The notes under the pieces were generated by a model that saw only the letters and a list, made by a program, of their open reading frames with translations, was not told where the DNA came from and did not search any database. A stretch of DNA of 64,000 nucleotides from CAYUQT01 sp964446835 (GTDB taxonomy: Bacteria; Planctomycetota; Phycisphaerae; UBA1845; JAFGLZ01). The stretch covers positions 20,842 through 84,841 of the forward strand of contig CAYUQT010000041.1 in NCBI GenBank assembly GCA_964446835.1. Direction: 5' to 3'. A program made the position numbers and the translations under genes. Below, piece after piece: positions 19,057-27,060 of this stretch (its first letter is position 1; each line of letters begins with the position of its first letter).

Positions 19057-19872
19057 GTGAACCAGGATGAGAGCAGGAATACCACGCCTTTCGATCTGAC
19101 CGGAAAGGTGGCCATCGTCACCGGAACCAGCCGCGGACTCGGCCAATACATGGGACGCGCCCTGGCCAAGGCCGGTGCCGACCTGGTGATCACCAGCCGG
19201 AAGCTTGAATCGCTCGGCGAATTCCAGAAGGAGATCGAGCGGCTGGGACGCCGGGCGCTGCCGCTGGAACTCGACGTCCGCGACTACGATAGCATCCAGC
19301 GGATGGTCGAGGCGGCACACGCGCATTACGGCAAGATCGATATCCTGGTCAACAACGCCGGCTGCAATGTCCGAAAGCCGGCTCTCGACGTGACCTGGGA
19401 AGACTGGAACCTCGTGCTCGAGACCAATCTTCGCGGCACGTTCTTCGTCGCGCAGGCGGTCGCCCGAAAGATGATTCCGCGCCGGTATGGCCGGATCATC
19501 AACATCGGCTCGGTGACCTGCGTATTCGGCTACGCAGGGCTGGGGCCCTACAGCGCCAGCCGCGGCGGCACGAAGCAACTGACGATGAGTCTCGCCGACG
19601 ACTGGGGCGTCCACGGCATTACGGTGAACTGCCTGGCGCCGGGGTGGTTCAAGACGGCACAGAACCAGGTTCTCTACGAAAACAAAGAATGGGTGGATTA
19701 CCTCTGCGACCGGATCCCGCTCAAAAGGCCGGGGCAGCCGAGCGATCTGGACGGTGCGGTCGTCTTTCTGGCCTCGGATGCCAGCGAATACATCTCGGGC
19801 CAGACACTGCTGATCGATGGCGGCATTTCCACCGGAGCCACCAAGGCGACCGTGGCCAAGAGAAGCGGGTAA
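19057..19872 (+). CDS. SDR of the gluconate 5-dehydrogenase type, with YxxxR in place of YxxxK
   Basis: A 271-residue SDR starting at a GTG with AAAGGA upstream. It has TGTSRGLGQ for cofactor binding, NNAGCN, and a C-terminal ISGQTLLIDGGIS. It resembles gluconate/keto-gluconate dehydrogenases. The usual catalytic YxxxK appears here as YSASR followed by GGTK, so the Lys is replaced by Arg, with a Lys four residues later. That may alter or abolish activity, or be a misread by eye. Last gene of the plus-strand operon, 15 bp behind the alcohol dehydrogenase. Confidence 0.88.
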   Translation: MNQDESRNTTPFDLTGKVAIVTGTSRGLGQYMGRALAKAGADLVITSRKLESLGEFQKEIERLGRRALPLELDVRDYDSIQRMVEAAHAHYGKIDILVNNAGCNVRKPALDVTWEDWNLVLETNLRGTFFVAQAVARKMIPRRYGRIINIGSVTCVFGYAGLGPYSASRGGTKQLTMSLADDWGVHGITVNCLAPGWFKTAQNQVLYENKEWVDYLCDRIPLKRPGQPSDLDGAVVFLASDASEYISGQTLLIDGGISTGATKATVAKRSG

Positions 19873-19926
19873 GGCCGAGAGCACAAAGCGTGCCCTTCGC
19901 GCGGACCCCTGAATCCGCCTGATGCG

Positions 19927-20532
19927 TCAGAGTGTGACCCCTGGAGCCCCGCGTTTGATCCTCTCGATGGAAGCATCAACCTCGGGGCGGAGCGACTCAA
20001 ATCGATCAACGAAGTAGCTCAGACACTTGGCGGTGTCGAATTCCGCGAGCTTGACGAGTGCACGGAAGTCGACGGCATCCTGATCCCGGCGGTCACGAGC
20101 GGGATTGATGGCCGAGCAGTACTTCATGGCGGCCAGAGCCTCGGGCGAAGCCACAACCGATTCGCGTCGGGCGACCTCCAGAAGGACCGGGTGGTTGCGA
20201 GCATCTACCACGTCGATGGCAAGGGCATCGCAAGTGATGGCCTCACCCCCATCATCATAGGTAATGCGATCCTTGTGCTTGCGGAACCATGCTCGCACCT
20301 TCTGAAACGTCTTGCCGTCCACCAGGTAATCGGTGTCGCGTGTGAAGCGGGGCTTGAGGTAATGCGCAAGCGCCTTCGCTCCGATCAGGAGGCCGCCAGC
20401 CTGGCGGATGATGCCTTCCAGTTCCTGTCGCTCCGGAAGCGATTCCTTCTCGGCCGCGGCCATGAGCGTCCTTTCAATCAGAGCGTCGACTTGTTCGTAG
20501 GTGGTACTCTTCACGTTCCTCATCCGTCCCAT
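19927..20532 (-). CDS. Nucleotidyltransferase-like (AbiEii-type) protein
   Basis: A 201-residue protein with the nucleotidyltransferase signature LLIGAKALAHYLKPRFTRDTDYLV: a Gly-Ala loop, then Arg-x-Thr-x-Asp-x-Asp, as in AbiEii/MNT-like enzymes. No AbiEi-type antitoxin partner is seen next to it. Both neighbours are metabolic genes, so a toxin-antitoxin role is unsupported. The start is uncertain: ATGs at 20532 and 20523 and a GTG at 20514 are possible, and a TACAAT motif sits only 4 nt upstream of the first. It converges on the end of the sugar operon. Confidence 0.7.
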   Translation of the reverse strand: MGRMRNVKSTTYEQVDALIERTLMAAAEKESLPERQELEGIIRQAGGLLIGAKALAHYLKPRFTRDTDYLVDGKTFQKVRAWFRKHKDRITYDDGGEAITCDALAIDVVDARNHPVLLEVARRESVVASPEALAAMKYCSAINPARDRRDQDAVDFRALVKLAEFDTAKCLSYFVDRFESLRPEVDASIERIKRGAPGVTL

Positions 20533-20536
20533 ATGT

Positions 20537-20542
20537 ATTGTA
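20537..20542 (-). promoter_or_regulatory. TACAAT -10-like hexamer next to the start of the nucleotidyltransferase gene
   Basis: On the minus strand TACAAT lies 4 nt before the first possible ATG. If it is a real -10, the transcript would start at or inside the first codons, so translation would be leaderless or begin at the later ATG/GTG. No good -35 is visible. Confidence 0.3.
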
Positions 20543-20689
20543 GACTAATGACACCGCTCCGGTCGACCCACGCCTCTGCAACACGTATCATGGCATACGA
20601 ACTGCGTCGCAGATCGCAAGGAATCGAAACCTCGACGTGGGCATTCGCACGCCGGGACAACGCCTTATGGCCCGTGTATTTCAAAGGCG

Positions 20690-20695
20690 TACAAT
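20690..20695 (+). promoter_or_regulatory. TACAAT -10-like hexamer just before the second URO-D-like gene
   Basis: TACAAT ends 6 nt before the ATG at 20702 and there is no Shine-Dalgarno sequence, which fits a leaderless mRNA. No clear -35 is seen. The same hexamer occurs on the opposite strand for the divergent gene. Confidence 0.33.
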
Positions 20696-20701
20696 CACAC
20701 A

Positions 20702-21781
20702 ATGACCATGAAGAACCCCGAACAACTCGCCCAGAGCATCGACCGATTCCGAGACGGCTTCTGGGAGCGACGCACATCGGATCGGCCGCCGGTAGGCGTC
20801 ATCAACGAAGGCGTGTTCCTGCCGATTCGCTACCTGCATAGAGAGTTCTCCGCCCCGCAGGTCTCTCCAGGCGATCTGAGCCCATCGCTGTGCATGACCG
20901 ACTACGCGTTCGATATGGCGCATCGGACCGTAACCTCCGACGACTGGATCCCGTTCTCTGCCCCCTGGCGGGCCGTTCCGTGGCTCGAAGCGATCTGCGG
21001 CTGCCCGGTCCAGTATGCCTCGGGCTCACTGGCGCCTGGCCACATCGCGGACTCCAGCGAGGCCCTGCGCAGTCTCGCCATACCGGCCAGTGGCGAATGG
21101 CTGGACTGCCTGCGACGCCAGACCCACGAGCTGAACGCCACCGCCCCGCCCGACGGCTGGGTCAGCCCCACCATCCTTCGCGGTCCATCTGATGTGATGG
21201 CGGCCCTCCGCGGCCTCGTCGGATTCTATTGCGATCTTTACGACGATCCGGCCACCGTGGACGCGGCCGCCGGCAAGGTCAACCGGCTTCTGCTCGACGC
21301 CCTGGATATGCACTTTGCCGTCGTAGGCCCCAAGCTCGGCGGTTACGGCCACATCTTCGGCTATTGGGCGCCGGACAAGACCATCGTAATCCAGGAGGAC
21401 GCCCTGGGCATGTGTTCGCCGGCGGTCTATCGAGACACCTTCATGAAGTACAGCCAACAGGTCGTCGACCACATGGGGTCTTGTGTCCTGTTCCACCTGC
21501 ATTCAACCGGTTTCGCTCACTATCGCGACGTGCTGGGAATCCCGGGCCTGGCCGGCCTTCAGCTCACCGTCGAGGCCAACGGCCCCTCCCTGGCCGATCT
21601 GCTGAACCCCCTGCGAGAGATCCTGGAGCGATCGCGTCTGATCCTGTTCATCGATCACTACTATGAACAGGCTCGCGATGTGCTGAGGAAGCTCCCGACC
21701 GATGGCCTGTACGTCATCGTGCCCGACCGCTTCGTTCGCAGCGACGAGGAGTATCGCCGGTTTCTTGCCGAATGCTGGTAA
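20702..21781 (+). CDS. URO-D-like protein, paralogue of the 11322 gene
   Basis: A 359-residue uroporphyrinogen-decarboxylase-superfamily protein that shares FWERRTSDRPPVGV, PWLEAICGCPV, SPTILRGPSDVMAALRG and FHLHSTGF with its paralogue. The predicted metal-site region again reads H-x-H rather than the H-x-C of MtaA-type methyltransferases. Two ATGs (20702 and 20708) are possible. It is divergent from the nucleotidyltransferase-like gene and separate from the long operon. The C-terminal half (YVIVPDRFVRSDEEY) also follows the family. Function unknown; a role with corrinoid or methyl transfer is inference from the superfamily only. Confidence 0.75.
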   Translation: MTMKNPEQLAQSIDRFRDGFWERRTSDRPPVGVINEGVFLPIRYLHREFSAPQVSPGDLSPSLCMTDYAFDMAHRTVTSDDWIPFSAPWRAVPWLEAICGCPVQYASGSLAPGHIADSSEALRSLAIPASGEWLDCLRRQTHELNATAPPDGWVSPTILRGPSDVMAALRGLVGFYCDLYDDPATVDAAAGKVNRLLLDALDMHFAVVGPKLGGYGHIFGYWAPDKTIVIQEDALGMCSPAVYRDTFMKYSQQVVDHMGSCVLFHLHSTGFAHYRDVLGIPGLAGLQLTVEANGPSLADLLNPLREILERSRLILFIDHYYEQARDVLRKLPTDGLYVIVPDRFVRSDEEYRRFLAECW

Positions 21782-22252
21782 GGGGAAGACGAAATCGCGT
21801 GGACTCACTCCGGCATCCAATCGGTGCAGAGCATCCGGGCGGAACGTCTCAAACCACTCCACCCTGTGTCAATGCCGCTCAGGTAGAGCCGGGCTGACCG
21901 AGCGGTGGGCCCGGGTCATCTCGGTAACCGTCATGTCGGGACAACAGACACGACAACGTGCTTGTGGCCGCAAAGAGGTTGGCCTATACTGCTCGTATTG
22001 CGATCAAGTCACCCGGAGGCTTGTTTCGTTGATAGGGGTCTCGGCAGTATAAGACACCCATGATAGCATGTGCCCTCCTCTATTGTGGGCTGAACGACTC
22101 GTCTCAACTCCTGGCAGGCACGTCCGATCCGCAGACCCAACAACTTACTGGCGGCAGAACCCGAAGTCGGGTTGATCGGGAAATCGCATAGACGGAAGTT
22201 GACCGCCGTCATCCCGATCGAGCTCGACACAGAAATGCGTGGTTGGGCAAGA
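21782..22252. other. 471-bp gap before the hybrid kinase
   Basis: No gene supported. It holds the truncated repeat copy at 21865-21930 and the upstream region of the hybrid kinase. No convincing -35/-10 pair or terminator was seen. Confidence 0.5.
21865..21930. repeat. Direct repeat copy 1, remnant of a GH99-like C-terminus
   Basis: Matches 25567-25632 over 66 bp with no gap; the first 19 bases are identical and about three quarters of the rest agree by eye. Read on the minus strand it still ends in SPALPERH-stop, as does the intact gene at 25571, but the sequence further upstream no longer reads as that protein. Confidence 0.8.
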
Positions 22253-25200
22253 ATGAGTGACACCAGGAAACAGGATGGACATGCAACCTGCTGGGATCCC
22301 TCCAGCCGCGGAGAACTCCATCGGGTTCTTTTTGAGGAAGCCACCGACGGTATCTTCATCAGTGACCCTCAGGGGCGATATTCCGCCGTCAACCCGCGGG
22401 GGGCCGAATTGACCGGCTATTCCTGCGAGGAACTCATCGGCATGGCCGTCACCGATCTCATCCCTCCGGAAGACCTTGTCCGCGACCCGATCCGAATGGA
22501 CGAGCTTCGGCAGGGCAGGATCGTGACACGCGAGCGCCGCATCCGCCGGAAAGACGGAAGCCTGCTGGCGGTGGAAATCAGTGCCCGGCTGCTGCCCGCG
22601 GGCAACTTTCTGGGAATCGTGCGCGACATCACCGACCGGAAGCGGGCCGAAGAAGCGCTGAGGCAGAGCGAGCAACGCTTCCGCATACTCTTTGAGCAGG
22701 CTGCCGTGGGTGTGGCGCAGGTCAACAGTGACACCGGCCAATTCGTGCAGATCAACAAGAAGTACTGCGACATCGTCGGCTACTCTCAGGATGAGATGGA
22801 ACGGCTCGATTTCCAGACGATGACTCACCCGGAAGACCTGGCGACCGACCTGGCCAATATGGAACGGTTGAAGGCCGGAACGATTCGCGAGTTCACGATG
22901 GAGAAACGGTATCTCCGCAAAGACGGTTCGCTCGTTTGGGTGAACCTGACCGTGTCACCCATGTGGGCTCCGGGCGAGCCGCCGAGGTTCCATGTTGCCG
23001 TGGTGGAAGACATCTCCGAGCGCAAACGGGCCGAGGATCTGATGGCGATCCGTCTGCGGCTTCAGGAATTCGCGGCAGCCCACTCGCTCAATGAATTGCT
23101 GCAGAAGACGCTGGATGAGGTCGAGTGGCTGACCGGCAGCTCCGTGGGCTTCTACCACTTCATGGAAGCCGATCAGCGAACGCTCTCGCTGCAGGCCTGG
23201 TCCACCCGCACAGAAAAGGAGTTCTGCAAGGCACAGGGGCAAGGCCGGCACTACCGTGTCGACGAAGCCGGTGTCTGGGTGGACTGCGTGCGTCAGCGCC
23301 AACCCGTCATCCACAACGACTACGCCACCCTGCCGCACAAGAAGGGACTACCCGAAGGCCACGCACCCTTGATACGCGAACTCGTGGTGCCCATCGTCCG
23401 CAAAGGGGATATCGTCGCCATCCTCGGCGTGGGCAACAAGACGACCGACTACACCCACAAAGACGTCGACACGGTCGCCCACCTTGCGGATGTGGCGTGG
23501 GAGATCGCGGAGCGCAAGAGGGCGGAAGAGGCGCTGCGAGAGAGCGAGCAGCGCTACCGCAATTTCATTGCCAACGCCAGCGAGGGGATTTATCGCATCG
23601 ACTTTGCCGAACCGATTCCAATCGACCTGCCGCTGGAAGAAATCGCAGAACGAATCGGCCGCGGTGCCGTCGTCGGCGAGGTCAACGAGGCACTGGCGCG
23701 GATGTACGGCCTGCGAGCGTCGGACATGGTCGGACGGCCGGCGACAGACTACGCGCCGAGCTATGGGCAACGCGGCGCACTACTGCTGCAGAGGGACAAC
23801 TATCAGGTCGTCGAGGAGGAGACGGTGGATCGCGGTGCGGACGGTCAGCCGCTCTATCTGACTGAGAACTACACCGGCGTCGTGGCGGACGGTCGCCTGG
23901 TCCGAATCTGGGGCGTGCAGCGCGACATCACCGAACGGAAGCGGGCGGAGGCCGCGTTAAGTGCCTCGGAGATCACATACCGCGAGATATTCAACAACGT
24001 CAGCGACACCATCTGGATCCACGACATTGAGACCTTCAAGTTTCTCGACGTCAACAGAAATGTGATGGAGATGTTTGGCTACTCCGTCATGGAAGCAATG
24101 GGTCTGACCGTGGATGACATCAGCTCGGGCGTTCACCCTTTCACACAGAAGACGGCCGTTGAATTGCTGAAGAAGGCTGCTGACGGAGAGCCGCAGATCT
24201 TCGAGTGGCACTGCAAACACAGGGACGGACATCTCTTCTGGAGCGAAGTCACCCTCAAGAGGGGAACGATCTCCGGCAGAGACTGTATCCTGGCCCTCGA
24301 GCGTGACATCACCGAGCGCAAGAGGGTGGAAGAGGAGAAGGAGAGACTCCAGGCGCAACTCCTTCAGGCCCAGAAGATGGAATCCGTGGGGCGGCTGGCA
24401 GGCGGCGTGGCCCACGATTTCAACAACATGCTTACGGCGATCCTGGGCCATGCGGAACTGGCGATGATGCGGTGCACCCCGTCGGAGCCGACCCATGCCA
24501 ACCTCATCGAGATCCAGAGAGCCGCCCAGCGTTCCACAGACCTCACCCGGCAACTGCTGGCCTTCGCTCGAAAACAGACCATTTCGCCCAAGGTGCTGGA
24601 TCTCAACGACACCGTGGCGGCCATGCTCAAGATGCTGCAGCGACTCATCGGCGAAGACATCGATCTCGTCTGGATGCCGGGAGCGACGCTGTGGGCGACG
24701 AGGATCGACCCCTCGCAGATCGATCAGCTTCTGGTGAATCTCTGCGTCAACGCCCGGGACGCCATCGCCGGAGTGGGTAAGATCACCATCGAAACGGAAA
24801 ACTCTACGTTCGATGAGGCCTATTGCGCTGTCCACTCGGGTCTTGACTGCGGTGAATATGTGATGCTCGCCGTGAGCGATGACGGCTGCGGCATGAGCCA
24901 GGATACCCTGGATCACATCTTCGAACCGTTCTTCACGACCAAGGAACTGGGCCGTGGCACCGGCTTGGGGCTGGCCACCGTATACGGCATTGTCAAGCAG
25001 AACGAGGGCCTCATCAGCGTCTACAGCGAACCCGGCAAGGGCACCACATTCAAGATCTACCTGCCCCGATTCGTGGGAGAAACCCTTGAGCCGACGGCCG
25101 AACTCAAGTCGCAAACGCCCAGAGGCCGAGGGGAGACAGTGTTGCTGGTGGAGGACGAGGAGACGATCCTGAACATAGGCAGGGCGATGCTGGAGAAGCT

Positions 25201-25492
25201 GGGTTATACGGTACTGACAGCCGACACGCCGGGCGAGGCGCTCCGACTGGCGAAAACCCACGCCGCCGAGATACGGCTGCTGATCACCGACGTGGTCATG
25301 CCGGAGATGAACGGGCGGGCCCTGGCGGACGCCATCCGCAATGTCAAACCCGAACTGAAATGCCTTTTCACATCCGGTTACACGGCCAACGTCATCGCAC
25401 ACCGTGGCGTGCTGGATGAAGGCGTGGACTTCCTTCAGAAACCGTTCTCCTTGCAAGATCTGGCAGCCAAGGTGCGTCAGGCACTGGAATGA
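22253..25492 (+). CDS. Hybrid sensor histidine kinase, PAS-PAS-GAF-PAS-PAS-HisKA-HATPase-REC
   Basis: A soluble multi-sensor kinase of about 1079 residues with no membrane segment. Order of domains: PAS (about 20-130), PAS (about 140-265), GAF (about 280-415), PAS (about 430-575), PAS (about 580-705). Then comes HisKA with the phospho-His in GGVAHDFNNML, an HATPase with CVNARDAI, DDGCGM and GRGTGLGLATVYG, and a C-terminal receiver with the phospho-Asp in LLITDVVMPEMNG and the Lys in FLQKPF. The DITxRKRAEEAL linkers between the PAS units are classic. The start is ambiguous: TTG 22172, ATG 22235 or ATG 22253; the last puts MSDTRKQ just ahead of the first PAS. It is flanked by the two repeat copies. 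No separate output gene is adjacent. Confidence 0.92.
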   Translation: MSDTRKQDGHATCWDPSSRGELHRVLFEEATDGIFISDPQGRYSAVNPRGAELTGYSCEELIGMAVTDLIPPEDLVRDPIRMDELRQGRIVTRERRIRRKDGSLLAVEISARLLPAGNFLGIVRDITDRKRAEEALRQSEQRFRILFEQAAVGVAQVNSDTGQFVQINKKYCDIVGYSQDEMERLDFQTMTHPEDLATDLANMERLKAGTIREFTMEKRYLRKDGSLVWVNLTVSPMWAPGEPPRFHVAVVEDISERKRAEDLMAIRLRLQEFAAAHSLNELLQKTLDEVEWLTGSSVGFYHFMEADQRTLSLQAWSTRTEKEFCKAQGQGRHYRVDEAGVWVDCVRQRQPVIHNDYATLPHKKGLPEGHAPLIRELVVPIVRKGDIVAILGVGNKTTDYTHKDVDTVAHLADVAWEIAERKRAEEALRESEQRYRNFIANASEGIYRIDFAEPIPIDLPLEEIAERIGRGAVVGEVNEALARMYGLRASDMVGRPATDYAPSYGQRGALLLQRDNYQVVEEETVDRGADGQPLYLTENYTGVVADGRLVRIWGVQRDITERKRAEAALSASEITYREIFNNVSDTIWIHDIETFKFLDVNRNVMEMFGYSVMEAMGLTVDDISSGVHPFTQKTAVELLKKAADGEPQIFEWHCKHRDGHLFWSEVTLKRGTISGRDCILALERDITERKRVEEEKERLQAQLLQAQKMESVGRLAGGVAHDFNNMLTAILGHAELAMMRCTPSEPTHANLIEIQRAAQRSTDLTRQLLAFARKQTISPKVLDLNDTVAAMLKMLQRLIGEDIDLVWMPGATLWATRIDPSQIDQLLVNLCVNARDAIAGVGKITIETENSTFDEAYCAVHSGLDCGEYVMLAVSDDGCGMSQDTLDHIFEPFFTTKELGRGTGLGLATVYGIVKQNEGLISVYSEPGKGTTFKIYLPRFVGETLEPTAELKSQTPRGRGETVLLVEDEETILNIGRAMLEKLGYTVLTADTPGEALRLAKTHAAEIRLLITDVVMPEMNGRALADAIRNVKPELKCLFTSGYTANVIAHRGVLDEGVDFLQKPFSLQDLAAKVRQALE

Positions 25493-25566
25493 AATCAGGC
25501 AATCGGCACCGGGTGCCGTGGCCGGCACCCGAGACAGAAGCGGCCTGAGGAGGAGAACCTCACCAT

Positions 25567-25632
25567 TGTGTCAATGCCGCTCAGGCAGAGCCGGGCCGAT
25601 CGGGCGCCGGCCCAGGATCATCTTGGTTCCTT
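25567..25632. repeat. Direct repeat copy 2, 3' end of the GH99-like gene
   Basis: Partner of 21865-21930. This copy includes the stop codon and last codons (ending PIGPALPERH) of the gene at 25571-26872. The two copies lie in the same orientation on either side of the hybrid kinase gene. Confidence 0.8.
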
Positions 25633-26872
25633 CACCCGCGAGCCAAAGGTATGTGTCCGACGGCAATCCCTCGTATGTGACGAAATGAGCCTGCGTGGGC
25701 GGCGTATTGGACACCTTGAAGATCGCGGTGCCCTCGTCGACCTCATCGAACATGGCCACATAGCCCATATCGAGGCCAAGTCCGGCAGCCGCATGAAACT
25801 GCCTCCAGAAGAACTTGCCCCCCTGCCGGGGGATGTTCGACTTTCCGGCGGGAAGCTGCTTCAGGTTGTCCCAACTGAACCCGGGATAGAAGACGGGGAT
25901 ATACAGCATGCCGATACGGCGTGCTTCTTCGACGTCTTGCCGCCAATAGGCCGTCGAGGCCCATTTGAGGCCTGCGCCATCCAGTGAGTAGTTGCCCACA
26001 TTCCACGGGCAGATCGCGTCGAAGCGGCGAAAGACGCCCGACCAACCCGGCTCCTTCTCCGTCCGCCATTCCCACTCGCATCCACCGACCAGAAACACAC
26101 GGGGCTTCGACTCGTTCTTGAAAAAGTCGATGATCCGGTTGGCAACCTCAGAGTTAAGGTTCTGCTTCGTATAGAATCCCCAGACCATCAGTACCGGCCG
26201 CCCCTCATGATGGAGATACCGAGGGTCGTTCGGTATCCCGGCCTCGACCAGGCGCTTCAACTCGCGGGTCATGACGTCGTAGAGCCTGTCCGTCGGCATC
26301 GCGGCCATATCGTAAACGAGCGCCCACACGCGGCCGGTGCTGCGAGCGGCATCACGAACGTTTTCCAGAACGCGCATGCGAGACGGATAGCGTCCTTCGT
26401 TCGGACCGCCCGGGAGATCCACTACGAAGTGCTGAAGCCAGACGCCCTGAATGCCATAGTGGGCCATCCATTCGAAATGCCGCAGGACCGTCCGCGGGTT
26501 CTCGGAGCTGAACAGGGCCGCCGCGCTGCCGTCGGGGTAGGTGAAGCCGGAAGCAGGATAACGCTCCGCCGGAGAGCACTCCGTCATGTCCGGCCACATC
26601 TCGAACGTCAGTGTGTCCGGCGCGATGCGATGTGACTCTCGGCTCCAGTGAATCCACCCCATGCCGGCCCGGTCTCCTGGACACCGGAACCATCCCTGAT
26701 AGCCGCACATCACCTTCCCGCGCAACGTCGACGCATCGACCGGCACGCCAACGGCGTTCTCGGCACCGGTTGCTGCCGACATCCCTGCCAACAGGCCGGC
26801 GAAGATGGTTTGAAGCGCCGCTGTCACCAGTCTGCGCCCTCTTCCGAAACGAAACGATTGATAGCCCGCCAT
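25571..26872 (-). CDS. Secreted GH71/GH99-like glycosidase (xylosidase/arabinosidase-type)
   Basis: Exported protein of about 433 residues. It has the hallmark GYQGWFRCPGD near the mature N-terminus, then WIHWSR, FEWMAHYGIQGVWLQHF, YDMAAMP, RPVLMVWGFY and FDEVDEGTAIFK near the C-terminus, as in the GH99-like/GH71 TIM-barrel group. The ATG at 26872 gives an Arg-rich signal (FRFGRGRRLVTAALQTIFAGLLAG) with GGGAGAA upstream; the longer open frame is not needed. Last gene of a minus-strand set with a BNR protein and an esterase. The substrate (mannan, arabinan or other) is not readable. Confidence 0.83.
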   Translation of the reverse strand: MAGYQSFRFGRGRRLVTAALQTIFAGLLAGMSAATGAENAVGVPVDASTLRGKVMCGYQGWFRCPGDRAGMGWIHWSRESHRIAPDTLTFEMWPDMTECSPAERYPASGFTYPDGSAAALFSSENPRTVLRHFEWMAHYGIQGVWLQHFVVDLPGGPNEGRYPSRMRVLENVRDAARSTGRVWALVYDMAAMPTDRLYDVMTRELKRLVEAGIPNDPRYLHHEGRPVLMVWGFYTKQNLNSEVANRIIDFFKNESKPRVFLVGGCEWEWRTEKEPGWSGVFRRFDAICPWNVGNYSLDGAGLKWASTAYWRQDVEEARRIGMLYIPVFYPGFSWDNLKQLPAGKSNIPRQGGKFFWRQFHAAAGLGLDMGYVAMFDEVDEGTAIFKVSNTPPTQAHFVTYEGLPSDTYLWLAGEGTKMILGRRPIGPALPERH

Positions 26873-27060
26873 CGCGTCTGATTCTCCCGGTAGTGGTCGT
26901 TCGGATACAGAGGACATTCTGTCCGAGCAGATCGATGGCAGCAACCGTCTTGCGAGCCCGTAGAGGCACTGTGAGCCTCGACACACCCTCACGGCACAGA
27001 GGCGCGACGTGCGACGTGGTGCGTCAAGACGGAACCTACACGACTGTTCATCCAGTCGTC

